Assembly: GCA_002478865.1 (NCBI GenBank)
Contig: DLJZ01000002.1
Coordinates: forward strand, 310,001-374,000
Source: Hungatella sp. UBA7603
Lineage (GTDB): Bacteria; Bacillota; Clostridia; Lachnospirales; Lachnospiraceae
Direction: 5' to 3'
Length of the DNA: 64,000 bases
Shown here: positions 44,766-53,859 of the stretch, piece after piece
Position numbering within the stretch: the stretch's first letter is position 1
Layout: every line of letters starts with the position of its first letter
Notes under the pieces: generated by a model
What the model saw: the letters and a program-made list of their open reading frames with translations, nothing else
Told to the model about the DNA's origin: nothing
The model's database searches: none
Position numbers and translations under genes: made by a program

Positions 44766-46085
44766 TTATGAAAGATTTAAATCTTCCTCCGTCAATATCA
44801 CTTTCATCGCCCATCCTGGAACTGAGATATCCTCATATTGTCCTTCCATAAACACGAATGCCGTGTCATAGGGAGGCATGCTAATTGGATAAATCCCTTT
44901 TCCATCTGTAAAATAAAGCAGACCCCGAAGTTTTTTAAAAACTCCCTTATTCAAAAGCCCACTCACATATTCAAAGGCCGGACGGAAATCCGTTCCACCA
45001 AACCCACTCAGGGTGAAATGTTCCATATAATCCTTCATTTCCTCCTGGCTTGTTATGGTTACGTCGGAGCGAATCTCTTCATCACACTGTATGATGTGGA
45101 TGTTGACCTTTCTAAAATAGCTCTCCGACTCCGAAAGCACTCCATAAGTCTCTTCTAAAAAACGTTTTACCAGGTCCCCAGATACAGACATGGAGGTGTC
45201 GATGGCGATTACAAAATCTTCTATTTTATAAACTTCTCTTGTTTCCAATGGTTCAATTAATGGCATATTTTTATAAAGCGTCATTCCATAGGTGTAAAAA
45301 ATGGGATCAAAGGAATCGGGATCCACCTCTGCCTCTTCTCGAAGTACTGAAAACTTTTTTAAAAATCGTTTGTAATCATATCGTTCCCTGTTTTCTGACT
45401 TGATTTGTTCCAGAAGGTCTTTGCCAGATGGAGCGTTCTCTTCTCCAAAGGACTCCATCTCCGTTTCCATCTTTTCCCGCATCTCCTGCCACTGGTTCTG
45501 ACGCTGGGTGGTGACCTTAGGATCTTCCTCCTCATCCCATCGTTCGTGGCTGTCCACAAAGAATTCTCCAGCCATTCGGACTAATTGTTCCTGGGTCAGA
45601 TTCATTTCTGTTAGGTCCTTATAAATTCCTTCTGCGGTAAACACCTTTCGTTTGGCTGTGATTTTTCCGTAGATCTCTCTGCGGTAGGCCGACTGATGCT
45701 GGTATACTGATTTTACATAAAAGCTGTCCAAGATGGATTCAATGGTTATGTCACATGCCACATCCCAGAGTACCTTGTCCCGGTTACCCTTTCCGCTTAG
45801 ATGACAGAACAAACAATGGAACAGCATGTGAAGATACGCCCGGTTCACACGAATCCGACTGCTTTTGTACATAGAGAACAAAAGATCAGGCTGATAGTAA
45901 ATGATGAAACCATCTGTGGAAAGCACATTTCCTGTTCTATCTGCTTCAAAAACAAAGCTGCTTAAAGCCACATCAAGATAGCGAAAATTAAGATAAAGTT
46001 CATTTCTGGCATTGATTAATATGCCATGCCCGATTTCCACCTCTTCAAGCTCTGCTAACTGTCTTTGTCTTACTGGATCGATCAT
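44766..46085 (-). CDS. VWA-like protein with putative metallopeptidase domain (DUF2201 type)
   Basis: 439 residues from the ATG at 46085 (MIDPVRQRQL), which has AAGGCAGG 8 bases upstream; in-frame GTG and ATG codons just before it overlap that site. The N-terminal half resembles the DUF2201 metallopeptidase-like domain (AYLHMLFHCLFCHLSG, where HxxxH-type histidines may bind metal). The C-terminal half is a VWA-like domain with a MIDAS-type DTSMSVSG and LSGFGGTDFRPAFEY. Acts with the MoxR ATPase encoded just downstream. The complex's client is unknown. Confidence 0.85.
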   Translation of the reverse strand: MIDPVRQRQLAELEEVEIGHGILINARNELYLNFRYLDVALSSFVFEADRTGNVLSTDGFIIYYQPDLLFSMYKSSRIRVNRAYLHMLFHCLFCHLSGKGNRDKVLWDVACDITIESILDSFYVKSVYQHQSAYRREIYGKITAKRKVFTAEGIYKDLTEMNLTQEQLVRMAGEFFVDSHERWDEEEDPKVTTQRQNQWQEMREKMETEMESFGEENAPSGKDLLEQIKSENRERYDYKRFLKKFSVLREEAEVDPDSFDPIFYTYGMTLYKNMPLIEPLETREVYKIEDFVIAIDTSMSVSGDLVKRFLEETYGVLSESESYFRKVNIHIIQCDEEIRSDVTITSQEEMKDYMEHFTLSGFGGTDFRPAFEYVSGLLNKGVFKKLRGLLYFTDGKGIYPISMPPYDTAFVFMEGQYEDISVPGWAMKVILTEEDLNLS

Positions 46086-46113
46086 GTACATCACCTGCCT
46101 TTCTTCTTTTTAA

Positions 46114-47088
46114 TCAAAGGGAAAATTCCCGTTTTTTTGCAGGGAACCTGCGGCGCCTTAAGTCCATTAAGTGGCTTAAGAGTTCAGGTCGATCCATTTT
46201 CGAGACCATTTCCACAATAGAATCGAATTTCACTTGATCCCTGCCGTACTCCTTAATCATCCACAAAAACATAGTTTCATCTTCCTGAATCGCAAGCTTT
46301 GATACCCCTTCTAGATGTTCCAGCAAGTATGCTTCGTACACCATTTTGTCGTGATACAAAAGATTCATAGGAGTGTAGAGGCGGTTTATTACCAGATCTC
46401 CGATGACTGATTCTGATTCCTGTACAAGGAGATGGGGAAACAAACCATCGTATTTATGAAACTGAAAATCCGCCTGATCAAAACAATATCGGTATAAGTG
46501 ACCGCAGCCATGCATTTCCCGGATGATAATCCGGGCTGGGGTGTGTTCTATGGATTCCTCATACAGTTCCGGAAAAACAAGTCTGGCATTGCCCTGACTA
46601 CTGCTATAGTTTACAAAAAGCTTTTGTCTTAATTCAGATAAAATTTCCTTTAAGCAGGACCGTTTTCCCTCCACTAGATGGATATCTAAATATCGCATGC
46701 CCGAACACCCAGTAAACAGGCCAGAGCCTAAATCTGCAATGGCTGCACTGCATTTCAATCGGGTCAGTTCAAAGCAGTTATAAAATGCGTAATTTCCTAT
46801 TTTTACAATAGTCTCCGGCAAATATATTTCCTTAAGCCCTCCCAGGTTTATGGCTGGTGGCAGATCCTCTTTTTTTGTGGATATGGGATTTCCCTCTTCA
46901 TCACACAAGAGCACTTCCTCTTCTAACGAGGAGAGCATCTCTTCCCTGCCCCAACCACCGGAAAATGCGTAGGCTGAAAGCTCGGTTACGGAGAGTCCTC
47001 CAATCTTTTCTGGTACTCTTATGGATCCATTAAAACCTCTGTATCCTAAGATTCGCACCTGGTCATTTATATTCTGATATAAAAACAT
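46114..47088 (-). CDS. BspA-type leucine-rich-repeat protein
   Basis: 324 residues, no signal peptide. LRR_5-type repeats are seen early (IRVPEKIGGLSVTELSAYAF, LKEIYLPETIVKIGNYAFYN, LTRLKCSAAIADLGSGLF). The second half (about 180-324) is not repetitive and is unassigned. Most BspA-like proteins are surface-exposed, but this one lacks an export signal and is the first gene of the operon with the VWA and MoxR genes. A cytoplasmic scaffold for that complex is plausible. GGAAAGGA precedes the ATG. Confidence 0.8.
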   Translation of the reverse strand: MFLYQNINDQVRILGYRGFNGSIRVPEKIGGLSVTELSAYAFSGGWGREEMLSSLEEEVLLCDEEGNPISTKKEDLPPAINLGGLKEIYLPETIVKIGNYAFYNCFELTRLKCSAAIADLGSGLFTGCSGMRYLDIHLVEGKRSCLKEILSELRQKLFVNYSSSQGNARLVFPELYEESIEHTPARIIIREMHGCGHLYRYCFDQADFQFHKYDGLFPHLLVQESESVIGDLVINRLYTPMNLLYHDKMVYEAYLLEHLEGVSKLAIQEDETMFLWMIKEYGRDQVKFDSIVEMVSKMDRPELLSHLMDLRRRRFPAKKREFSL

Positions 47089-47498
47089 ATCGAAATCCTT
47101 TCCAGTAATCGTTTAACAAATCAATATAACAGAAAAACGAGGAAAATGCAATGGGTATTCATCCCAAGTCCAGGAGGGCTATGGACCAGAATGACAATAG
47201 ACCGGAAGCTACTGCAAAGTACTACCAAACATTGCATATGCATACACATTTGCCAGACACATCTTCGCGTACATCTTCACATAAAAAAAGTGCCTTGACT
47301 GGTTTTTAAAAGCCACGTTCAAAGCACCTTCTTACAAGAAGAAATCATATGGGTTATAAGTTTTTAATGTAAGTCTGCCCATAATTCAATCCTTTTCATG
47401 ATCCCTTTGAAGCCGAACCACTTTTTACAAAAACAGTACTCTATCTATGCCCTTAATAATAAATAGATCGGACACTTTATGACTTTCTATTGCATCAT
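47089..47498. other. Intergenic region with the larE terminator
   Basis: About 410 bases between larE and the LRR gene. The right half holds the spacer downstream of larE, a terminator lies at 47283-47327, and the left part should hold the promoter of the LRR/VWA/MoxR operon. No open frame stands out. Confidence 0.5.
47283..47327 (-). terminator. Intrinsic terminator downstream of larE
   Basis: On the minus strand GTGCTTTGA-ACGTGGCTTTT pairs with AAAACCAGT-CAAGGCAC in a long hairpin with a few G-T pairs, followed by TTTTTTT. It lies about 170 bases past the larE stop. Confidence 0.75.
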
Positions 47499-48314
47499 TT
47501 ATGAAACGGTAGTTTCTTCCAAAGTCGCATTCATGCTACCCATCCGATACCCATCTAAGTCCATGGCAATATAGGAAAATCCCAGTTCGTGAAAATATGG
47601 GGTAAATTCTTCTCTTCTTGCCACAAGTCGTTCTAACTGGGAAGGAAGAACTTCAATTCTTGCAATGGTTCCGTGAATCCTCACTCTGACTTGATAAAAG
47701 CCCATATCAAGAAGACGCTGTTCCGCTTTGTCTACCATAGAAAGTTTTTCTCTGGAGATCGTCTCCCCGTAGACAAAACGACTGGAAAGGCAGGCAAAGG
47801 ACTGCTTATCCCAGGTTTTTAAATCCATCTCCTTTGACAGCTCCCTGATATCCTCTTTTGTAAGCTCAGCATGTCGCAGAGGGCTTTTAATATTAAGCTC
47901 AGCCACAGCAATAAGACCTGGGCGGTAATCACCGTTATCATCAAGGTTAGAACCTTCTGCGATCTCCTTGATCCCCTGCTCCTTTGCAATCAAAGCAATT
48001 TTTTCAAACAGCTCATGTTTGCATAAATAACAACGGTTCTTCGGATTGCTTTCAAATCCTTCAATGTCCAGTTCTTCACTATCTACGATAAAATGTCTGA
48101 TTCCTTCTTGTTCACAGAATGCGATTGCTTCCTTAAGCTCCCGTTCTGGAAAGGAACAGGAACGGGCGGTTACTGCAATCACCTGATCCCCCAGCACTTC
48201 ATGTGCGGTTTTTAAAAGAAAGGTGGAATCCACTCCAGAGGAAAATGCCACCGCAAGACTTCCCATCTCTTTGATATAATCTCTTAATACTTCCCTTTTT
48301 TCCTGTAATTTCAT
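47499..48314 (-). CDS. larE: LarE-type ATP-dependent sacrificial sulfur transferase
   Basis: 271 residues from the ATG at 48314, which follows AAGGAG by 5 bases. It has the PP-loop VAFSSGVDSTFLLKTA near residue 23, the FPERELKEA segment, NPKNRCYLCKHELFEKI containing the cysteine region of sacrificial LarE, and EGSNLDDNGDYRPG. LarE donates sulfur to the nickel-pincer nucleotide cofactor of lactate racemase-type enzymes. No larA, larB or larC gene is visible near it, so it is an orphan here and may serve genes elsewhere. Confidence 0.9.
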   Translation of the reverse strand: MKLQEKREVLRDYIKEMGSLAVAFSSGVDSTFLLKTAHEVLGDQVIAVTARSCSFPERELKEAIAFCEQEGIRHFIVDSEELDIEGFESNPKNRCYLCKHELFEKIALIAKEQGIKEIAEGSNLDDNGDYRPGLIAVAELNIKSPLRHAELTKEDIRELSKEMDLKTWDKQSFACLSSRFVYGETISREKLSMVDKAEQRLLDMGFYQVRVRIHGTIARIEVLPSQLERLVARREEFTPYFHELGFSYIAMDLDGYRMGSMNATLEETTVS

Positions 48315-48406
48315 AAGCACTCCTTATTCATTCACCGACGATATTCTAAATAAAATTATAGCAGTCTGGGGTATTAGATGTCAATCAATCATGGAGACAG
48401 ACTGTT

Positions 48407-48850
48407 CTATTTCTCTTTCTTATTATAAGATTCCAAATTCACGCACATCCTGGTCATAACCTTTAAATATACATCAAATTCTTCCGGGGAGATTCCGTCG
48501 GATACAATTCCTTCAAACAGCTCAAATACTTTTTTAATTTCTTTTGCCTCTGCCGTTCCCTTATCGGTCAGACAGATCAAAAAGGATCGTCTACAGTCGG
48601 GATTACTCTGTCTAGTGAGCAGGCCTAAATTTTCCAGCTTATCTAAGTTCCTTGACATGGTGGTCGCTTCAAAGTGGCAGCTATCTGCCAGCTCTTTTTG
48701 AGTGATATTGTCTTTTAAAAGCAAATAATATAAAATCCTGGCCTGCCCTTGTCCAGGGGTAAGACCGAGTTCAGATAACAGTGGTGAAAATATCTGCTTT
48801 CTGGCTCTTTCCCCTCTTACCATCAATTCTCGAATGGATTCATTTTTCAT
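48407..48850 (-). CDS. MarR-family transcriptional regulator
   Basis: 147 residues with the MarR winged helix: LTPGQGQARILYYLL, ITQKELADSCHFEATTMSRN (recognition region), LDKLENLGLLTRQSNPDCRR (the D-x-R-R wing). It is the last gene of the operon with two ABC exporter genes, 36 bases after the second. It probably represses that operon through the two TTG-N6-CAA boxes at 52497-52523, with a drug or metabolite as inducer. Confidence 0.9.
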   Translation of the reverse strand: MKNESIRELMVRGERARKQIFSPLLSELGLTPGQGQARILYYLLLKDNITQKELADSCHFEATTMSRNLDKLENLGLLTRQSNPDCRRSFLICLTDKGTAEAKEIKKVFELFEGIVSDGISPEEFDVYLKVMTRMCVNLESYNKKEK

Positions 48851-48886
48851 TCATTTCCTCCTTTTTCGTCTTGCTTTTATTTTTTG

Positions 48887-50743
48887 TTATTCCAGTTCAA
48901 AAAGTCCCATATGAAGATTATAATACTTTCCCTGTTGTTCCAGCAACTCTTCATGACTTCCGCGTTCAATTACTTCACCTTGTTCTAGGACCAGGATGGC
49001 TTTTGAATTTCTTACGGTGGATAAACGGTGAGCGATTACAAACACGGTTCGGTCCTTCATAAGCGCATCCATTCCTTTTTCTATGAGCTTTTCCGTTCTT
49101 GTGTCAATGGAGCTGGTGGCTTCATCTAGAACAAGTACCGGTGGCTGAGAGATTGCCGCTCTTGCAATAGCAATGAGCTGTCTCTGTCCCTGGGATAAAT
49201 TCCTGCCATCACTTTCTAACAGGGTATCGTAACCATTTGGCAGACGGCGAATAAAAGAGTCTGCGTTGGCAATCTTGGCGGAATCCATGATATCCTCATC
49301 TGACGCATTTAGCCTTCCATAACGAATGTTATCTGCTATGGTTCCAGTAAATAAATGGGTGTCCTGAATAACCAGTGATATGGAGCGCCTTAGATCGTCC
49401 TTTTTTATGTCTCTAATATCAATGCCATCGTAGGTGATGGTTCCACTGTCTATTTCATAGAACCGATTCACCAGATTGATGATTGTGGTCTTACCTGCTC
49501 CAGTGGAGCCTACAAACGCTATCTTCTGACCCGGCTTTGCATAAAGGCTGATTCCATTTAGTATGGTATGATCTTTGTTATACCCAAACACCACATCGTG
49601 AAAACGGACATCTCCCTTTAAAGGGATTAACTGGAAATCGCCTTTTTCTCCCGGCACCTTCCATGCAAAATGTCCGGTATAATACTCTGTTTCTGAAAGA
49701 GTTCCATTTTCCCACTCCATAACCCGCTTTAGCGTAACAACACCATCATCAATTTCCGGTTCTGTTTCCATCATATCAAATATCTTCTCAGCACTGGCAA
49801 GAGCCACCATGAGGAAGTTAATCTGATTGGTAAATTGATTCATTGGCATGGCACTCTGTCTTACGTATACCAGATAAGAGGCCAAAGTACCAAGATTAAT
49901 TAACCCGGATAAAGCAAAGAGCCCTCCGACACAGGCTGACACTGCGTAGTTAATATAGGAAAGAGATACAATGGTAGGAACTGTAATTCCAGTATAGCTG
50001 GTTGCCATAGTAGAGGATATCCGAAGCTTTTCATTGAGCTCACAGAATTTATCAAAGTCCTGTCTCTCATGGCGGAAGACCTTTTCCACCTTCTGTCCTT
50101 CTACCATTTCCTCTACAAAGCCATTGATGTTCCCAAGATTTTTTTGCTGCTCCACAAAAAATCGTTTGCTAAGTATTCCATTATGCCTGATATAGATTAA
50201 CATGATGAGGAGAAAGACAACTACGATGAGAGATAGTCTGAAATCCAATACAATCAGCATAATAACCGTTCCTACCGATGTAATAAAGCTTTGTATCAGC
50301 AGGGTAAAGCTGTTGTTTAATGCCTCTGAAATGGTATCCACATCGTTTGTGAAATGGCTCATCAACTGCCCATGGGTGTGGGTATCAAAATACTTAAGAG
50401 GAAGTTTCTGGGTTTTACGAAACAAATCCATTCGGATTTCTCCCACCACCTTTTGGGATACCCGTACCATCATCCGGTTGTAGATGAGACAGGAGGTGGC
50501 CCCCAGAAGATAGATAATTCCCATAATTGCAATCATTCTGATAAGTCCGTTAATATCACCAGGCACAATGAAGTCGTTGATAACTGGTTTTAGTAAGTAA
50601 GTTCCTGCAATGCTTGATACTGCGCTGATGCACACCAGCACAGCAATGACTGCCATAGAACGTTTATGATGCCCAAGGTAAGTCAACAGATGACTCATGG
50701 CTTTTTTTGCATCCTTTGGTTTTGCTCTTCCTGTTTGCTTCAT
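48887..50743 (-). CDS. ABC exporter half-transporter, ATP-binding/permease, subunit 2
   Basis: 618 residues. An N-terminal six-helix ABC_membrane domain is followed by an ATPase with Walker A FVGSTGAGKTTIINL, signature LSQGQRQLIAIARAA and Walker B VLVLDEATSSIDTRTE; all catalytic elements look canonical, with Glu after the Walker B Asp. It overlaps the stop of its partner gene by 4 bases and probably forms a heterodimeric multidrug exporter (BmrC/D- or LmrC/D-like). A linker insertion around residues 335-385 is present before the ATPase. Confidence 0.93.
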   Translation of the reverse strand: MKQTGRAKPKDAKKAMSHLLTYLGHHKRSMAVIAVLVCISAVSSIAGTYLLKPVINDFIVPGDINGLIRMIAIMGIIYLLGATSCLIYNRMMVRVSQKVVGEIRMDLFRKTQKLPLKYFDTHTHGQLMSHFTNDVDTISEALNNSFTLLIQSFITSVGTVIMLIVLDFRLSLIVVVFLLIMLIYIRHNGILSKRFFVEQQKNLGNINGFVEEMVEGQKVEKVFRHERQDFDKFCELNEKLRISSTMATSYTGITVPTIVSLSYINYAVSACVGGLFALSGLINLGTLASYLVYVRQSAMPMNQFTNQINFLMVALASAEKIFDMMETEPEIDDGVVTLKRVMEWENGTLSETEYYTGHFAWKVPGEKGDFQLIPLKGDVRFHDVVFGYNKDHTILNGISLYAKPGQKIAFVGSTGAGKTTIINLVNRFYEIDSGTITYDGIDIRDIKKDDLRRSISLVIQDTHLFTGTIADNIRYGRLNASDEDIMDSAKIANADSFIRRLPNGYDTLLESDGRNLSQGQRQLIAIARAAISQPPVLVLDEATSSIDTRTEKLIEKGMDALMKDRTVFVIAHRLSTVRNSKAILVLEQGEVIERGSHEELLEQQGKYYNLHMGLFELE

Positions 50744-52470
50744 ACAGCCTGGGTCCCTCCTTTCTGCTGGGAATAATAAATGTCTTGATATATTTCGTTT
50801 TCCTCAAGCAGTTGGTCGTGGGTCCCGATTCCATTGATTCTGCCATCGTCTAGGATGATAATCTGATCTGCATGCATGATGGAGGATATTCTTTGACTTA
50901 TCATAATCTTTGTCATGCCTGGAAGCTCTTTTTCAAGCCCTTCTTTAATCTTTGCTTCTGTGGCGGTATCCAGGGCACTTGTGGAATCGTCAAGGATCAT
51001 AATCTTTGGCTCCCTTAAGATAGCTCTGGCAATGCAGATTCTCTGCTTTTGTCCTCCAGATACATTGACTCCACCTTGCCCAAGTTCGGTATCATAGCCA
51101 TGTTCAAGCCGATCCAAAAACTCATTTACACAAGATATATTTACCGCCCGTTCCAGTTCTTCATCCGTTGCATCTTCCTTTCCCCAGTAAAGATTTTCTT
51201 TTACTGTTCCGGAGAATAGAGTGTTTTTTTGAAGCACCATTGCAATGGAATCTCTTAGATGATCCTGGGTATATTCATAAATTGGGTGGTCATCAATATA
51301 GATATTTCCTTCGGTTGCTTCATAAAGCCTTGGAATCAACTGAACCAGTGTACTTTTAGCAGCTCCCGTCTGGCCAATAATACCTATAGTTTGACCAGGC
51401 TCTATCTGAAAGGAGATATCGGATAGCACATATTCTTTGGCTGTGTCCTTATACTTAAAATAGACATGTTCAAACCGTATGGTACCATTTTCTATGACAC
51501 GTTCCGTTGCCCGATCATCATTGATAACTGGCTCTTCATCAAGTACCTCAGAAATTCGCTTCCAGGAGGTTAAGGAACGAGTAAATAAAAGAAATACATT
51601 AGAAAACATCATAAGGGAGTTTAAAACCTGCAGCACATAACTTAAAAAGCTAGTGAGAGCTCCCACCTTCATGTCCCCTAATATGACCATATTTCCACCA
51701 AACCATAAGATACTTAAGATGGTTCCATACATTACGTACTGCATGGCAGGCATATTAAGAGAGGCCAGGGAAAAGGAACGTTCGGAAGAACTTTGAAGGC
51801 TGTTATTTACCTCCTGGAACTTCTCAATTTCGTGATCCCCACGGACATAAGCCTTAACCACACGGATGGCCGTAAGATTTTCTTGTATAATACGGTTTAC
51901 CATGTCCATGGCCCCCTGCATCTTCCCATACAGCGGTCTTACATTTTTTATAATAAAAAAAAGAATCACCGCCAAAGTAGGTGCCGCCAGGAAAAACACG
52001 AGAGCCAGCTTTGGATTGATACGAAAGGAAACCACCATAGCGGTTATCATCATCACTGGGGAACGAAATCCTGGTCGCAATCCATTGGTAATGGAGTTTT
52101 GTATGGCTGTAATATCACTTGTCAGCCTGGTAACCAGGGAAGGCGTGCTAAACCGGTCTGTGTTGGCAAAAGAATAAGACTGCATTTTCTGAAATTCTGC
52201 CTTACGAATCTCAGCTCCTATTCCACTTCCCGCCCTGGCCGTGTACTTGGCGCAGGCATGCCCAAGAATCAGGGAAACAAGTGCAAATGCCACCATCTGG
52301 AATCCTTTGATCAGGATATAGTGCCTATCACCAGTTGCAACACCTACATCAATGATATCCGCCATAATCAGGGGAATTACCAATTCGAAAATGGTTTCCA
52401 CCTGAATGCAGATAACTGCAAGGATAAATTCCTTTTTGTACTTCTTCACATAAAGCAGCAATTTTTTCAT
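50740..52470 (-). CDS. ABC exporter half-transporter, ATP-binding/permease, subunit 1
   Basis: 576 residues with a six-helix membrane domain and an ATPase (Walker A IIGQTGAAKSTLVQL, signature NVSGGQKQRICIARAI, Walker B IMILDDSTSALDTATE). The residue after the Walker B Asp is Asp (DDSTSA) rather than the catalytic Glu, the classic mark of the degenerate site in heterodimeric ABC exporters. The canonical site would come from the partner at 48887. GGAGAG precedes the ATG. Confidence 0.93.
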   Translation of the reverse strand: MKKLLLYVKKYKKEFILAVICIQVETIFELVIPLIMADIIDVGVATGDRHYILIKGFQMVAFALVSLILGHACAKYTARAGSGIGAEIRKAEFQKMQSYSFANTDRFSTPSLVTRLTSDITAIQNSITNGLRPGFRSPVMMITAMVVSFRINPKLALVFFLAAPTLAVILFFIIKNVRPLYGKMQGAMDMVNRIIQENLTAIRVVKAYVRGDHEIEKFQEVNNSLQSSSERSFSLASLNMPAMQYVMYGTILSILWFGGNMVILGDMKVGALTSFLSYVLQVLNSLMMFSNVFLLFTRSLTSWKRISEVLDEEPVINDDRATERVIENGTIRFEHVYFKYKDTAKEYVLSDISFQIEPGQTIGIIGQTGAAKSTLVQLIPRLYEATEGNIYIDDHPIYEYTQDHLRDSIAMVLQKNTLFSGTVKENLYWGKEDATDEELERAVNISCVNEFLDRLEHGYDTELGQGGVNVSGGQKQRICIARAILREPKIMILDDSTSALDTATEAKIKEGLEKELPGMTKIMISQRISSIMHADQIIILDDGRINGIGTHDQLLEENEIYQDIYYSQQKGGTQAV

Positions 52471-52496
52471 GTTAGTCTCTCCACGTGTATTTTATG

Positions 52497-52553
52497 TTGC
52501 GCTTGCAACTATTGCATATACAACTATTATATGACTGATTTCTAATTTGTCAA
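52497..52553 (-). promoter_or_regulatory. Promoter of the ABC-exporter/MarR operon with two inverted-repeat operators
   Basis: On the minus strand a strong sigma-A promoter reads TTGACA (52548-52553), 16 bases, TATAAT (52526-52531). Just downstream lie two 12-bp palindromes, TTGTATATGCAA (52512-52523) and TTGCAAGCGCAA (52497-52508), 15 bp apart. These TTG-N6-CAA boxes cover the transcription start region and are good candidates for binding by the MarR protein encoded at the end of the operon (autorepression). Confidence 0.65.
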
Positions 52554-52572
52554 TGACAATCAACATATATCA

Positions 52573-52619
52573 AAAGAGAAAGAAGGGCTGAAATCCCTTT
52601 TTGCGGATTCCAGCCCTTT
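52573..52619 (-). terminator. Intrinsic terminator after the aminotransferase gene
   Basis: On the minus strand AAAGGGCTGGAATCC pairs with GGATTTCAGCCCTT around GCAAAAAG and is followed by CTTTCTCTTTT. It closes the methionine-transport operon 12 bases past the last gene. Confidence 0.8.
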
Positions 52620-52627
52620 GCATTGTT

Positions 52628-53812
52628 TTATAAAAACCTGCTCTTAGCAGGAATCTTTTTTCTGATCTGAGAAAGCCGTTCTAATGCTTCGTTTAATGTC
52701 CCGTCCCTTTTTGCAAAATGAAACCGGATGAGGTGGTTTACCGGTTCTTTAAAAAAGCTAGATCCAGGAACTGTTCCCACTCCCACTTCTTTTGCCAGTA
52801 CCTCACAAAATTCCAGATCACTTTCATAGTGAAACTCTTTAATATCCACTAGCACATAATACGCACCTTCTGGTATGGTGTGAACCAGTCCTATCTCATC
52901 TAATCCTTTTAAAAACAGTTCCCGCTTCCTGCTGTACTTAAGTCGCAGGTTCTCATAATAATCGGGTCCAAATTTAAGACCTGGAATGACAGCCTCCTGC
53001 AACGGTGCTGCCGCTCCCACGGTAAGAAAATCATGAACCTTTCTCGCCACATCAATGATTTCTGCGGAAGCAATGATATAACCAAGGCGCCAGCCTGTGA
53101 TGGAATAGGTTTTAGAAAGGGAGCTACAGGAAATGGTCCGCTCCCACATCCCGGGTAGGGACGCGATGTAAGTATGGTGGTGAGGTTCATAAACAATATG
53201 TTCATACACTTCATCTGCAATCACATACACATCATATTTGATTGCCAGCTCTGCAATATAGGTCAGCTCCTCTTTGGTAAACACCTTACCGCAGGGGTTT
53301 GAAGGATTGCAGAGAATCAAAGCCTTTGGCTGCTTTAAAAATGCAGCTTCCAGTTCTTCCTTATCAAACTGGAACAAGGGCGGGTGGAGTGGTACGTAAA
53401 TCGGCTCCGCTCCCGATAAGATAGCATCTGCTCCGTAATTTTCATAAAACGGGGAAAAGACAATGACTTTATCTCCAGGGTTTGCCACGGTCATCATGGC
53501 AGCCATCATAGCTTCCGTACTTCCGCAGGTGACTACAATCTCCCGATCAGGATTAATGTTTCGTCCCATAGGGCCGGATTGTTTCTCCGCCAGGGCCTCC
53601 CTGAAATTTTGTGCTCCCCAAGTGATGGAATACTGATGGTAATCCTCATCAGCCACCTCCTTTAATCGGTCCAATATCTCCTTTGGCGGATCAAAATCCG
53701 GGAATCCCTGAGATAGATTAACGGCACCGTGCAAATTGGAAATTCTGGTCATCCTACGAATCACAGAATCCGTAAAGTTAGCCGTCCGTTCAGACAATTT
53801 CTGCATATTCAT
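52628..53812 (-). CDS. PLP-dependent aminotransferase (class I/II)
   Basis: 394 residues with the fold-type I aminotransferase motifs: NLSQGFPDFDPP near the start, CNPSNPCGKVFTKEEL, IADEVYEHIVYEP (Asp for pyridine N), the Schiff-base Lys in SSLSKTYSITGWRLGY, and a C-terminal substrate Arg in HLIRFHFA. It resembles YbdL/MtnE- and KAT-type aminotransferases that act on methionine, glutamine or aromatic amino acids. It is the last gene behind metQ in the transport operon, which favours a methionine or related 2-oxo acid substrate. Confidence 0.9.
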   Translation of the reverse strand: MNMQKLSERTANFTDSVIRRMTRISNLHGAVNLSQGFPDFDPPKEILDRLKEVADEDYHQYSITWGAQNFREALAEKQSGPMGRNINPDREIVVTCGSTEAMMAAMMTVANPGDKVIVFSPFYENYGADAILSGAEPIYVPLHPPLFQFDKEELEAAFLKQPKALILCNPSNPCGKVFTKEELTYIAELAIKYDVYVIADEVYEHIVYEPHHHTYIASLPGMWERTISCSSLSKTYSITGWRLGYIIASAEIIDVARKVHDFLTVGAAAPLQEAVIPGLKFGPDYYENLRLKYSRKRELFLKGLDEIGLVHTIPEGAYYVLVDIKEFHYESDLEFCEVLAKEVGVGTVPGSSFFKEPVNHLIRFHFAKRDGTLNEALERLSQIRKKIPAKSRFL

Positions 53813-53859
53813 TGCCTCCTATTTGTATAATTTGATATCAAAGAAGATTGATCTACCTT

